A DNA stretch of 64,000 nt from Epiperipatus broadwayi (GCA_028023455.1 JAQFVV010006352.1:1384204-1448203); one strand, 5' to 3'; positions 12,183 through 23,410 are shown, counted from the first letter of the stretch. The notes: generated from the sequence alone by a model not told the origin. Numbers and translations: made by a program.

Positions 12183-13850
12183 ATATATATATATACGCAC
12201 ATGCACACAATACTCAATCTTTGAGGAAAATATAAATCACAGAGAATAAGTCATTGCAAAACTGAAAATAAAAAACTTAAGAAATATAGAATGTTTTTAA
12301 TGATCAATCTATTGAAATACAGAAGCAAAAATCAAATGATTGCATTTTGGACCAACAAGAAATACATTTCTTGATAATATGACATAAAAATATTAATAAT
12401 ATATATATACAAACATAATTAAAGTATTTTATGACAAATTAATGATATGTGATCTTTGCTTATTGTTAATAAGCATACTATCATTTACTATATGAAAGGC
12501 CACACTTTTTTTTACTTTATATCAACAATTGACATTATGTATTTTTAATAAAGATAATATTGTTATATCTTTTTCTGTTTCTGTAATACAATTTCAATTA
12601 TATGATATTAGTGGAACATCAATGAAATCAGTTTATACACCAACAATGAGATGATGTTTACTCAAAAAGTATTTTGAATCAGCTTATTCTATTGAATTTC
12701 TTAAAACCTGCAAATGACCTGACTCACAATATATTTAGACAATATTTATCACATTGTATAAAAATGAGACAGTTACTGGAACATTGTTGATATATTATCC
12801 AAGATCTTAATTGTAAAGTTTATGTAATCACTTATAATACAATTGATATGTAATCACTTATAATACAATTGATATATCATTCAAGATTTTGACTGTAATT
12901 CATTCTAAAAAAACTCAAGACCTTTTTCAAGATATATTTGATTTTAAATAAAAATTAGAATTTATGCCAGATATACAATAGACAATTTTTTTCAATTGGT
13001 AGATCTTATGAGATTATATTCATTGTATATCTCACAATAAACCATTAAAATAAGTAAAAATATCTTCATTTTTTAATTAATATCTTCTCATTATGTAATA
13101 TAATATAGATAATTTTAGTTCAGATTTCATTTTAATAAAGAATGTTTTCATTATTTACATAATTATAAACAGTTTGCAATTTTAATATAAAATGAATGAT
13201 ATAATCAAAAAACATCTTATAATTATCTATACACATATTCAAACAGAAATATTAATTATATTTATTATAAAAAACTTTCCAATAAATCAATCGTTTTTCA
13301 CTTCAATATATAGAAATCACGTGAAATTATTCTTAACATTAAGTGTGCTATGTAGAAAACCTTAATGGATTACATGGTATCTGTGGCTATAAGTTGTTCA
13401 TGCTTGATTTATATCTAATGTTAAAAGATATAGTAATTTCTAATCTTATTAAAATCTCTTGATAATTATTTATTAAAAGAAAGTTTTTGTAAAAAGACAG
13501 TAATTGTCAATAAATAAGTCAATTGGTATTAGATAAATAGAAAAATTGTAAAGATCATATATAAAGTATAATGATCTACACCGACTGAGATTACTTTTTC
13601 CCATTGCCTATACCTGTATATTTAAAGTATGAAAATAATAAGAAGTGTTTTAATATATATATAATAGGAAAAATACTATATAATAAAGCAAAATCAATGT
13701 ATTACTATATAAATAAATAAATGGTATAGACATCTTATAGCATGACTACTATGCATTTCTCCTGTCAGAGAACTACTGTCACAGAATTGAAATATATATA
13801 TATTCTCCAGATAATGATTGTCAGAGAACTAATGGCAGTCTACACTTTCT
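12183..13850. other. AT-rich DNA; one 26-bp tandem duplication
   Basis: No ORF or element is recognised here. At 12821-12846 and 12847-12872 a 26-bp unit (containing TAATCACTTATAATAC) is repeated exactly in tandem. Otherwise the stretch is AT-rich with short (TA)n runs. Confidence 0.6.
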
Positions 13851-13856
13851 AAACAG

Positions 13857-13978
13857 AACTACTGTCACTGTCACAAAGCTGAAAAGCAAAATGCACGACC
13901 TCCAGAAATCTGCTGTCACAGAACTGAAAGACAGAATTGACATTCTCCAGACAATAGCAGCTGACGTGGTGAGTCAAG
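13857..13978 (+). other. weak candidate exon of an unknown gene
   Basis: A segment of more balanced composition is open in one frame for its whole 122 bp. An acceptor-like TTTCTAAACAG precedes it and a consensus donor GTGAGT follows it. The translation is heptad-like and charged, with VTELKDRIDILQ near its end, as in a coiled coil. A related 'actactgtcacagaattgaaa' block lies about 90 bp upstream (13772 onwards), so the region may instead be a decayed tandem repeat. I do not recognise a family and give this low weight. Confidence 0.2.
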
Positions 13979-14259
13979 TCCATATTCAGGACTGGAAGCT
14001 TTTAGAATGAAAACTGGCATGATGCAAACTGTCAAGTGTAGCCATAAGCAGGCTGTCACAGCACAGCTGGAATAATAGGTAAAACCTATAATGGTACATG
14101 CAATTCCATCTTCCATAGTTCACCTTAGAACTATGAGCTATATTTCACTAATGGTTAGTAAACAGAGTGTAGCCATTGTAAATATGGTGTAAATACTCAG
14201 ATTTATATTGTTTTCACATTTCATTAACAAATATAATAATAATAATCATCATCAGCCTA

Positions 14260-16030
14260 AGGACTGCCTTACCATGAAGAAAAAAAAATTTGCCTCAATC
14301 AGCAGCATATATAATTAAGGAATACATACACCAAACCCTTGTCAACCCCTCCATCTTAAAAATACCCATAATATTACAGATTGAATGTGGACCATGTGCA
14401 GGCTTGAAAATTATACACCTCATATATCTTTATTTGAACAAAAAATCATAAGAATATATCTTCAAGCCACCACCATGTCTATTTGAACCATCAAAAACTG
14501 GAACACTATTATAGGCTGCCCAATTTGCTGGCAAGTTTGCCACCATTCACAAAGTCATTTTACCCCAAGGCCAATGGAGTACCTAGCTAAGTCTTGACTC
14601 ATCGTATCCACTTCAGCACTCTATATTTTTGAGATCTGGCTAATTATTTGCCTCAAAGGATATAATATATTAAATATCCACATCTGATTGTCATTGTACC
14701 ATTCATAAAGAAACCAGATTCCATCTCCATTCTTAACAACTGCCAGCCAATTTCTATAAGCCAGCTAAGAATTAAAATACTGGAAAATGTGATTAAAGAT
14801 TAAATAGAACCCCACATATGTCCCTTGATCTCAAACATCCAGTAAAGGCTCATCCACTACACAGACTGCACTTATATTTGGAGCAGTTATGAGTTCAATT
14901 CAAGAGCACAAGAGATATGCTTCCATTGCATTCCAGATTGACATCCAAGCTGTGTTCAATTCAGTTCCTATTAACCTCTTAATTGATATGTTCACTAATA
15001 CAATCATCCTCTCTACTCTGTTGTATCTAGTTACCACCTTTCTGTTTAGGAGAAAGATACATATCACTCTCAAGGGGAAAAACTCACCATCCTTCTCACC
15101 CACTCAGTCTATCTCACAAGGATTTATGCTTAACTCACTATTTTCATCTTATATATCAACCCATATTTAAAACAGACATGACAAAAAATCATTGGCATCC
15201 AGATTTTACATACTCAGCAATACATCCAGTGTATTTCATACATGGATATTACAATCTTCCTAGGCTCTTGAAAACTACTGCCTATACTTCAAAAGATTCT
15301 CAATGAATATATCTCTGTCAATAGAGGTAAATTCAATTTGAATAAATCTTCTGCATCATTCATCTACATGAAAAAGGCTGCACTCAAATGTTTTAGGGTA
15401 AGCCTAGACCCTTCTTGGGTATCCCTTTCTACATTAGTCTATTTGCATGAGACTTATACTACAAGATTCAAAAGATACTCAATGAATATATTTCTGTCAA
15501 TAGAGTTAAATTCAATTTGAATAAATCTTCTGCATCATTCATCTACATGAGAAAATGCTGCACTCAAATATTTTAGAGTAAGCCTAGCCTCTTCTTGGGT
15601 TTCTCTTTTTACATGAGTCCATTTGTCATGAGGCTTACAATAGAAGATAAGTTTTATGATACTACTATGCATATTACTAATTCTTTCTCTAGATCTTACC
15701 TCTCTCTTTAATCCAAGATTCAGCTACTCAAGCATCTCGTAATTACTAAAGTTACATGCTCCCCCATTATCAAATTCTCCAAGTCATTCATCACCACTAT
15801 TAACTCACTTTGCAATAAGCTTTTGTGAGGCAGAACTACTGTATCAATTTCTGCCAAATAATTCATCCATCCACATATCCATAATTACCTAGGTCCTCAC
15901 AACATCCAAGTATTTTATAATCAAAAGGCTTTCAACCTCATTACATCAATTATATAATTCTTTTCAGCACATACTCACTGTGACACTCTCTATAACATCT
16001 TTTATGCAGATTTAAATATAAATAAACAAC
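14260..16030 (+). pseudogene. Degraded LINE reverse transcriptase (family A)
   Basis: Conceptual translation in shifting plus-strand frames shows fingers-domain text resembling NxxPISIS (about 14740), then QIDIQAVFNSVPINLLIDMF (about 14938-14997), matching the LINE motif D-x-x-K-A-F-D-S-V with the catalytic Asp kept but the rest altered. SQGFMLNSLFSSYIS (about 15115-15160) matches the QGSVLSPLLFxxYI motif. Many stops and shifts separate these. The order of motifs supports a non-LTR retrotransposon RT. The clearest open piece is 14889-15170. The same family appears again at 52420-53600. No intact endonuclease or 3' tail is visible. Confidence 0.7.
15291..15645. repeat. 179-bp tandem duplication inside LINE family A
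   Basis: The block beginning AAAAGAT.CTCAATGAATAT starts at 15291 and again at 15470. The two copies share long stretches such as 'caatttgaataaatcttc' with scattered differences, so the duplication is old. It falls in the C-terminal part of the degraded RT. Confidence 0.8.
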
Positions 16031-16750
16031 AAATTCAACTTTATGCGAATTCTACAAACAATAAACAAATATATAAGGTGAGCTTTTAGAAAATTAAGGG
16101 TTTAAAGCTATGACTGTGATACTAATAGTATTGAAAGCGCTAGGCTGAATAAAAATATTTAAAACAATGAAAATCTTTTTTGCGTTTTAAATGGTCAAAG
16201 AATAATTTATTACATTAATGCAGAAAAAGAGGTAAAAGTATTTATAGAATTAACAAATACAGTATAAATCATATTTACATGTGTTTGTGTTATATAAAGA
16301 GTCACGTGTGTGTGTATATATATAAAAAAAAACTTTTTTGGATTAGTTTTTGGATTATACCACATATTAGTTTTCAACTCAGAGAAATTATTCTATCGAG
16401 CACACACAGAATTATATTTAACGTTTTTAAATTCTTCAACAAGGTCTTTATTTAGTAAAACAGAAAAATCTTTGTTGAATTAGATTGTCCATGATCCAAA
16501 GAAATCACATACATTGTTAAGGGTAAAGGCTATAATGGAGAGTTGTGTCTCAAATAATAATGAGAGAGCATATGAATCAAAGATTGTTCTTTCATCAATA
16601 TATATGATAATTGTACAACAAAAATAGAAGATAGATTAATAAAATTTCTGTATTTTCTATTTTATAGTCAGCTGATTTATTAAAATAAATTCAAGAAAAA
16701 ACAAAATGATGGCCTTCCATAATGTTGTAGCATACCATATTTCATCACAT
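16031..16750. other. AT-rich DNA downstream of the Penelope-like ORF
   Basis: No ORF or hammerhead motif is seen. Short (TA)n and (GT)n runs occur near 16297-16325. On the minus strand this is the 3' side of the Penelope-like relic, where a second LTR-like repeat would be expected; none was recognised. Confidence 0.5.
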
Positions 16751-16756
16751 TTGTTT

Positions 16757-18200
16757 CAATTGTTTGGTCTTTGTAAAAATTTTAATAGATTCCTCACAGT
16801 TTGGGGTGTGGATAATTTCTGGAAAATGCAATGTAAAATCAATATAATCAACTTTTGATTAAAGGCATTTTTATGCTCCTGGACTCTGAATTCATCAAGT
16901 TTTTTCAAATAATAAAAAAGTAGTTTTAATGTTGAAATTAGACAGTTGTCTACTAATCTTATCAGAGACCCTTTTATCATAAGATAAAACAATTCTGTAA
17001 TCAGCTGAAGAATTCTCACCATCACTATTTATTCCCTTCTTGGCAGCAACACTATATAAAGCTTTATATATAATATTTTTATTGTAACTATTAGAGTAGA
17101 TTTTTAATTAGTGCTATTTCTTGAGCAATCTGATCAGACAAACTATACACTCTCATTAAAAAATGTTTTGCAACCGAAAATACATGAGTAGGTTGATGGT
17201 GATAATTAAGATAGAATTATTTGTTTATATGGGTAGATTTTCTATAAACATATATTGACAAAGAGCATCAGGTTTTTTAATTAAAACATCTAGAAAATAA
17301 AAGTGTTTTTATGTTATTTTTAAATTCCATGATAAACTTAATATTATGAGGCCATTCATTAAGAAAAATAAGAAAGGAATTTAAAGCATCAATATTATGG
17401 AACCATATAACAAATCATTTATATATCTGAGCCAAATGGAAGGTCTCTTACTAGCTGTATTCAATATTTAATTCTCAAAACTATTAACAAAAAGATCAGC
17501 ATCTACAAAGATAATACTGGAGAGCCCATAGAAAGCCCTTTTAATTGTTTATATTTTTGGGAATCATAAATAAAAAACATATATTCAAGGCAATGTTTTC
17601 TCAATTCAACAATAAAGCCAGATAAATTATTTTAAGCTATAACAGATAAATTTTAAATTCTAGATGAAATGTTATCTGACAACAATAGCAAATATTGGGC
17701 TACAAATTGAGCCAAAGACAGTATGGCAGAATCTATGGTGCACACAATAAATATCAAAGGTAACTCTGGTTTATATATTTTAGGTAAACCATAAAATTTA
17801 TAGTATGATGAAGTGCCTTTTCTGAGAGATTTTTAGTATATCAGAGAATATCTAATAATCTCTTTATAAGTGTTATCATTTAATAAATTTAAAATTTTAT
17901 TGCTATAATCTAAATGATCAAATAGTATAATTGAACAGTTTTATCTGCTGGAATGATGAAGATGATAATAAATATTATTATTATTATATTGTAAGGTGTA
18001 AAGGTGAATGAATTTCCCAGTATCTGAATTTATTTTGAACTGCTTTATTTATGATAGTGGTTTTACAGGCTGTTGTACATATGGGAATTTTTGCACTTGC
18101 AGACTTTATATTATTTTTTGAATTCTGAATGTGGCGATGATAAAACTGTATTTAATATCACCAACAAACAGCTTTGCTGTAAATTCAAATTCTGATCACT
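16757..18200 (-). pseudogene. Degraded Penelope-like element reverse transcriptase with GIY-YIG remnant
   Basis: Read on the minus strand with frame changes, the region gives Penelope-type RT landmarks in order. KFYGLPKIYKP (near 17,800) corresponds to the FYGLPKIHK signature. AQFVAQYLLLL follows. LKGLSMGSPVLSL (near 17,540) corresponds to the GxxMGSPxSP motif. WLRYINDLLYG (near 17,420) is the F/Y-x-DD box, with the first catalytic Asp replaced. FLDVLIKKP (near 17,290) is next, and finally LSYDKRVSDKISRQLSNFN (16930-16990), which matches the conserved thumb end of these RTs. Further downstream, PNCEESIKIF (about 16780-16815) resembles the tail of the GIY-YIG endonuclease, whose centre is missing. 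At least several stops and shifts make it a relic. It lies directly downstream, on the same strand, of the hammerhead repeat array at 18424-20755. Confidence 0.75.
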
Positions 18201-18583
18201 TGAACCAAAATATTATGATTTTTTAAACATAAAATTAATATCAATTCACTATCAACACAATACTTTCTAAAATATAAAAGTAACTTCCACAATATACACC
18301 ATCTATGCACTCTTCACCACAAATGTCTGAAATACAAAATCAGCTTCATGCCAAGGACTTAATAACATTTGTTCAATAATATATACACTCTTCAAAAGTA
18401 ATATATATATATATATATATATTAATAATAACAAGTCAGATGTTACATGACTTATATATAGCTTGCACTTACAAATATGTAAAATTAAGAGCGTGCTAAT
18501 AGCTCTAAACAAGCTTTTTTTTTTTTTTATTTATGATAAATGCTACTACAAGAGAAGACATTCAAATCATTTTTATCTTGGAT

Positions 18584-18641
18584 TGTCCCCATCCCCAGAC
18601 CGGTTTCGACCTATGGGTCTCTTCAGTGAGGAGTTGGGACA
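18584..18641 (-). ncRNA. Type I hammerhead ribozyme, unit 1
   Basis: On the minus strand, the order is: outer stem I strand UGUCCC; internal loop AAC; inner strand UCCUCA; core CUGAAGA; stem II GACC with loop CAUA and GGUC; core GAAA; a minimal stem III made by the palindrome ACCGGU; the cleavage-site C; then inner strand UGGGGA, loop UG, and outer strand GGGACA. All conserved core bases (CUGANGA, GAAA, U16.1, H17) are present and every stem pairs, with one G-U pair in stem I. Cleavage is predicted between plus-strand positions 18598 and 18597. Stem III is very short and self-complementary, as in hammerheads known from Penelope-like elements that act as dimers. Confidence 0.9.
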
Positions 18642-19005
18642 TTAGATTTAAAAAACCAACTCAAGCAAAGCATTTATCTAAAAGTTAATTGTTAGAAGAA
18701 GATCTGAAACTTTTAGACATCTACATGTCTTTAAAGTCAGCTCTCCAACTGAAAAAATCATATGGGCCTGAACTTAATTCAGATACTCCATATATTAGTA
18801 GGCTTAGCCATTTAATTTAGCCAAAGCCACAACAGCAAAATAATAATAGTAATAATAACAAGTCAGATGTCACATGACTTATATATAGCTTGCACTTACA
18901 AATATGTAAAATTAAGAGCGTGCTAATAGCTCTAAACAAGCTTTTTTTTTTTTTTTGATAAATGCTACTACAAGAGAAGACATTCAAATCATTTTTATCT
19001 TGGAT

Positions 19006-19063
19006 TGTCCCCATCCCCAGACCGGTTTCGACCTATGGGTCTCTTCAGTGAGGAGTTGGGACA
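19006..19063 (-). ncRNA. Type I hammerhead ribozyme, unit 2
   Basis: The sequence is identical to the unit 1 motif across both strands of stem I, stem II, the two core blocks and the ACCGGU stem III. It should be equally competent. Confidence 0.9.
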
Positions 19064-19430
19064 TTAGATTTAAAAAACCAACTCAAGCAAAGCATTTATC
19101 TAAAAGTTAATTGTTAGAAGAAGATCTGAAACTTTTAGACATCTACATGTCTTTAAAGTCAGCTCTCCAACTGAAAAAATCATATGGGCCTGAACTTAAT
19201 TCAGATATTCCATATATTAGTAGGCTTAGCTCTTTAATTTAGCTAAAGCCACAACAGCAAAATAATAATAGTAATAATAACAAGTCAGATGTACATGACT
19301 TATATATAGCTTGCACTTACAAATATGTAAAATTAAGAGCGTGCTAATAACTCTAAACAAGCTTTTTTTTTTTTTATTTATGATAAATGCTACTACAAGA
19401 GAAGACATTCAAATCATTTTTATCTTGGAT

Positions 19431-19488
19431 TGTCCCCATCCCCAGACCGGTTTCAACCTATGGGTCTCTTCAGTAAGGAGTTGGGACA
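19431..19488 (-). ncRNA. Type I hammerhead ribozyme, unit 3 (two wobble changes)
   Basis: The core is intact. There are two differences from unit 1. The stem II closing pair G-C has become G-U (plus-strand 'tttcaacc' for 'tttcgacc'). The second stem I pair has changed from C-G to U-G (plus-strand 'cagtaagg' for 'cagtgagg'). Both retain pairing as wobbles. Confidence 0.85.
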
Positions 19489-19858
19489 TTAGATTTAAAA
19501 AACCAACTCAAGCAAAGCATTTATCTAAAAGTTAATTGTTAGAAGAAGATCTGAAACTTTTAGACATCTACATGTCTTTAAAGTCAGCTCTCCAACTGAA
19601 AAAATCATATGGGCCTGAACTTAATTCAGATACTCCATATATTAGTAGGCTTAGCCATTTAATTTAGCCAAAGCCACAACAGCAAAATAATAATAGTAAT
19701 AAAAACAAGTCAGATGTTACATGACTTATATATAGCTTGCACTTACAAATATGTAAAATTAAGAGCGTGCTAATAGCTCTAAACAAGCTTTTTTTTTTTA
19801 TTTATTTATGATAAATGCTACTACAAGAGAAGACATTCAAATCATTTTTATCTTGGAT

Positions 19859-19916
19859 TGTCCCCATCCCCAGACCGGTTTCGACCTATGGGTCTCTTCA
19901 GTGAGGAGTTGGGACA
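19859..19916 (-). ncRNA. Type I hammerhead ribozyme, unit 4
   Basis: The motif matches unit 1 exactly in stems and core. Confidence 0.9.
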
Positions 19917-20282
19917 TTAGATTTAAAAACCAACTCAAGCAAAGCATTTATCTAAAAGTTAATTGTTAGAAGAAGATCTGAAACTTTTAGACATCTACAT
20001 GTCTTTAAAGTCAGCTCTCCAACTGAAAAAATCATATGGGCCTGAACTTAATTCAGATACTCCATATATTAGTAGGCTTAGCCATTTAATTTAGCCAAAG
20101 CCACAACAGCAAAATAATAATAGTAATAATAACAAGTCAGATGTCACATGACTTATATATAGCTTGCACTTACAAATATGTAAAATTAAGAGCGTGCTAA
20201 TAGCTCTAAACAAGCTTTTTTTTTTTTATTTATGATAAATGCTACTACAAGAGAAGGCATTCAAATCATTTTTATCTTGGAT

Positions 20283-20339
20283 TGTCCCCATCCCCAGACC
20301 GTTTTGAGCTATGGGTCTCTTCAGTGAGGAGTTGGGACA
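20283..20339 (-). pseudogene. Hammerhead motif, unit 5, core broken
   Basis: Stem I and CUGAAGA are kept. The stretch corresponding to GGUC-GAAA-CCGGUC reads GCUC-AAAA-CGGUC. G12 of the invariant GAAA is replaced by A, stem II has a mismatch, and the stem III palindrome is lost. A functional ribozyme is not expected. Confidence 0.85.
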
Positions 20340-20694
20340 TTAGATTTAAAAAACCAACTCAAGCAAAGCATTTATCTAAAAGTTAATTGTTAGAAGAAGA
20401 TCTGAAACTTTTAGACATCTACATGTCTTTAAAGTCAGCTCTCCAACTGAAAAAATCATATGGGCCTGAACTTAATTCAGATACTCCATATATTAGTAGG
20501 CTTAGCCATTTAATTTAGCCAAAGCCACAACAGCAAAATAATAATAGTAATAATAACAAGTCAGATGTTACATGACTTATATATAGTACTTACAAATATA
20601 AAATTAAGAGTGCTAATAGCTCTAAAAAGCTTTTTTTTATTTATTTATATAAATGCTACTACAAGAGAAGCATTCAAATCATTTTTATCTATTA

Positions 20695-20741
20695 CCCAGA
20701 CCGGTTTCGACCTATGGGTCTCTTCAGTGAGGAGTTGGGAC
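20695..20741 (-). pseudogene. Hammerhead motif, unit 6, stem I truncated
   Basis: Core and stem II match unit 1, but about 16 bp on the plus-strand 5' side are deleted, which removes the outer stem I strand and its loop. Only the inner stem I pairs remain possible, with one mismatch. Activity would be weak at best. Confidence 0.8.
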
Positions 20742-20755
20742 ATTAGATTTAAAAA

Positions 20756-21017
20756 AAAAAAACATGTAGATGTCTAAAAGTTTCAGATCTTCTTCTAACA
20801 ATTAACTTTTAGATAAATGCTTTGCTTGAGTTGGTTTTTTAAATCTAATGTCCCAACTCCTCACTGAAGAGACCCATAGGTCGAAACCGGTCTGGGGATG
20901 GGGACAATCCAAGATAAAAATGATTTGAATGTCTTCTCTTGTAGTAGCATTTATCATAAATAAATAAAAAAAAAAAAAGCTTGTTTAGAGCTATTAGCAC
21001 GCTCTTAATTTTACATA
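20756..21017 (+). repeat. Inverted partial unit closing the array
   Basis: From about 20762 the sequence is the reverse complement of the central part of a unit, from 'catgtagatgtctaaaag' to 'gctcttaattttacatat'. It joins unit 6 head to head through an A-rich junction at 20748-20761 and runs into (TA)n at about 21012. It makes the last part of the array a large inverted repeat. Confidence 0.92.
20849..20906 (+). ncRNA. Type I hammerhead ribozyme, inverted unit
   Basis: This is the same motif as unit 1, exact in stems and core, but encoded on the plus strand. The predicted cleavage site follows the C after ACCGGT at 20886-20892. Confidence 0.9.
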
Positions 21018-23410
21018 TATATATATATATATACACAGCCTATTTAACTCATTCAAATAAGGAGTTTTTGTTGACATCAGAATCCATGTATTTATCCTGT
21101 ATGCCATGTGTATAAGGTGTAAATTTATATATAACAATAACCCGAGAAGGTTTTCTAGCACATTCAAAAATGTCAAAGTGACAAAAGAATAACAAACCAA
21201 AAAGCTTTCATTAACACCTGGTCTCAATTGTAGTTACCTTCAACCCTATAAAAAAAATCCACACTCAATAAATCTGAAATGAATAAAAACAAAAAGGAGC
21301 CACTTTCCACCATTGCAATAGCTGGAATAAAAACCAGCTCATTCAATTGTGAAATTTTCTTTGCTTTCAAAAATTGTTATTGATCCCTAGCAATTGCTAA
21401 TAATATGTAAACAAAAAAATGATATAGACCATTTTATATTATTGAATAAAGGTCTTTGAAAGATGATGATGATGATAATAATAATTATAACAACAATAAT
21501 TCTTTGTTTTATTGTATATTATTTTGTTCGATCATATATATTTTAAAATGGAAATAATTTATCTATAGAATCTACAGTGAAATAGTGGAAACTTTACATA
21601 TGAGGATTAACTCTGTGGCTTATCTTAGTCTATATATTGTTCTGATGCAAATAGATACTTCTGCCTTCTTTCTGTGCTTTTACTTATAATATTTTATAAT
21701 CACTTTGCTCTTTCTATCTGTCACTACTTGGGATATTTTAGTAATAAGCCATTATCGTTATCTTTCTGCTTTTTCAAATTACATGCGAAGTGGACATAAC
21801 TTTTTTTTTTAGTAATGCAAGCATGTTTGCATAAGAAAGTATGTTAATCCCTCAGTTTTGAGAAAGCTTGATGAGATGAGATTAAGCAATTTTAGATTCT
21901 TTAGTTGTGATTTTGCTTAATATAATATAATTACTAGCAAGTAGATTAAAACTAGGTTTGATACAGAATTTTATTCAGCTAAGATTTTGCATTTAAACAA
22001 TGCTCTTTTCTTCCAAGCTAAGGAAAATCTAAAAAACGTATCTAAAAATAAGTTATAAATTCTGTCTAAATAACTAAGACTATTGGATAACTCATTTATT
22101 TAATAAAAGTACTTGCAATATTGAAAAAGACAAAATGGGATATAATAGTAGTCATAAAGATAAGACATTACATTTTTATTTTAGATATAAATGCTTTGAA
22201 AGTGCAAACTATTCAAATTGGAATAAAGGGCAACAATTAGCTAAGAAATTGCAAAAGTTTAAGATGTAGAAGCTCTTAATGAAATTTACCTCTCAGAAGA
22301 AATCTTTTAAGTAAACAAACTGTTGCTGTGTATTTTTTTTTATTCTTATAAAGTCAGATTTAAAGTGAGAGAAATTGTGAAGTGGTAGATTCATAATTAG
22401 ATAATTTGATATCTTCTAGTAATGTTTCATCAATGTCTAAGAACTATTAAATTCAAAACAGTAAGAAAAAGAATGTTGTTGTTTTTTTACTTTACTGATT
22501 AAGTTCAAAAAACAGAAACTAATCTGGAATGTGGATGATATAATTGATAGGCATTAATCACTCATGCATACAGCAGATGGCTCTAGAGAAGATTGAAGAA
22601 TTCCACTTCTAAAGGATAGTTTCCACGTTTGTTAAAATGAAAATATTCTATTGTGAATGATAGGAATATTTGTGTATTTAAACATAGTTTTAAAACAGGT
22701 TTTAAATTCATTTAAATTTTATGTCTAAAGTACCCCATCATTATCTGAATATTAAATCATCAATTATCAAAATTGCTGCAGCTACTCTCCAAAAAAAAAA
22801 AAATCACAATATCTATATTTAATGTATTGTGAGGATGAAATATTTCTTTTCTGCTTAATATATAATCATTTCTCATTTTTTAATAAAACCTATATTTAAT
22901 ATTTTCTAAAAGATTGATGTCATATATGTTATTCATTGTGAAAAAAAATGTTCACAAAAGCTATAAAGACTATTATTTAAACCTTTGATGCAATTTGAGA
23001 AAGGTTTGTTCAAAACTGATTTTTAACTATTAATAATTTTAAATTCAAGAACTGACTTTCTAAACATAAAAAGACTTAACTTTTTTTTAAAGATTAAGAA
23101 AAAACACTCTTTATAGCCTTGGTCATTTAATGAAAATGACAGGTAACACAATAATTTTATAAAATTTATAGTTCCATTATGAAAGTCGTAATTCACTAAT
23201 AAATCACAATTGAAAGTTTTTTCATTGTTTTGTTTTGATATGCATTTCTTCTATGTTATATATGACTATATTAGAGTTGTTTTATTTAGAATTTCTATTT
23301 ATGGAAGCTTCTTAATGTTCTAACTAAAGTATTCATGTGTGCATACAGTTTTGCTTTAAAATTGTTTGATTATTTTACAAATTATTTTCTAAATTAATCA
23401 TGATATAATA
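21018..23410. other. AT-rich DNA without recognisable genes
   Basis: This stretch has (TA)n at 21013-21032 and a GAT/AAT triplet run near 21460-21500. I see no coding motif, ribozyme motif or inverted repeat of note. Confidence 0.55.

Larger units (their letters stand above)
18424..20755 (-). repeat. Tandem array of about six 425-bp hammerhead-bearing units
   Basis: The marker ACAAGTCAGATGT starts at 18430, 18858, 19280, 19705, 20132 and 20556, giving periods of 422-428 bp. Units 1-5 are very alike and differ mainly in the length of a poly-T run after CTAAACAAGC and in a few substitutions. Unit 6 carries many small deletions and is cut short at about 20,750. Each unit contains one hammerhead motif on the minus strand and no ORF of note. 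A (TA)n tract precedes unit 1. The Penelope-like RT relic lies immediately downstream on the minus strand. The array fits LTR-like repeats of a Penelope-like element amplified in tandem, or a retrozyme. Confidence 0.93.

Noticed and set aside
18424-20755. Tandem array considered as a CRISPR-like or plain satellite array
   Set aside because: Units are 425 bp without short repeat/spacer structure, and each carries a ribozyme motif next to a Penelope-like RT, which explains it better.
18303-21227. Short open frames of 60-77 codons inside the ribozyme array
   Set aside because: They repeat with the 425-bp units, switch strand with the inverted unit and overlap the hammerhead; they are by-products of the repeat sequence.
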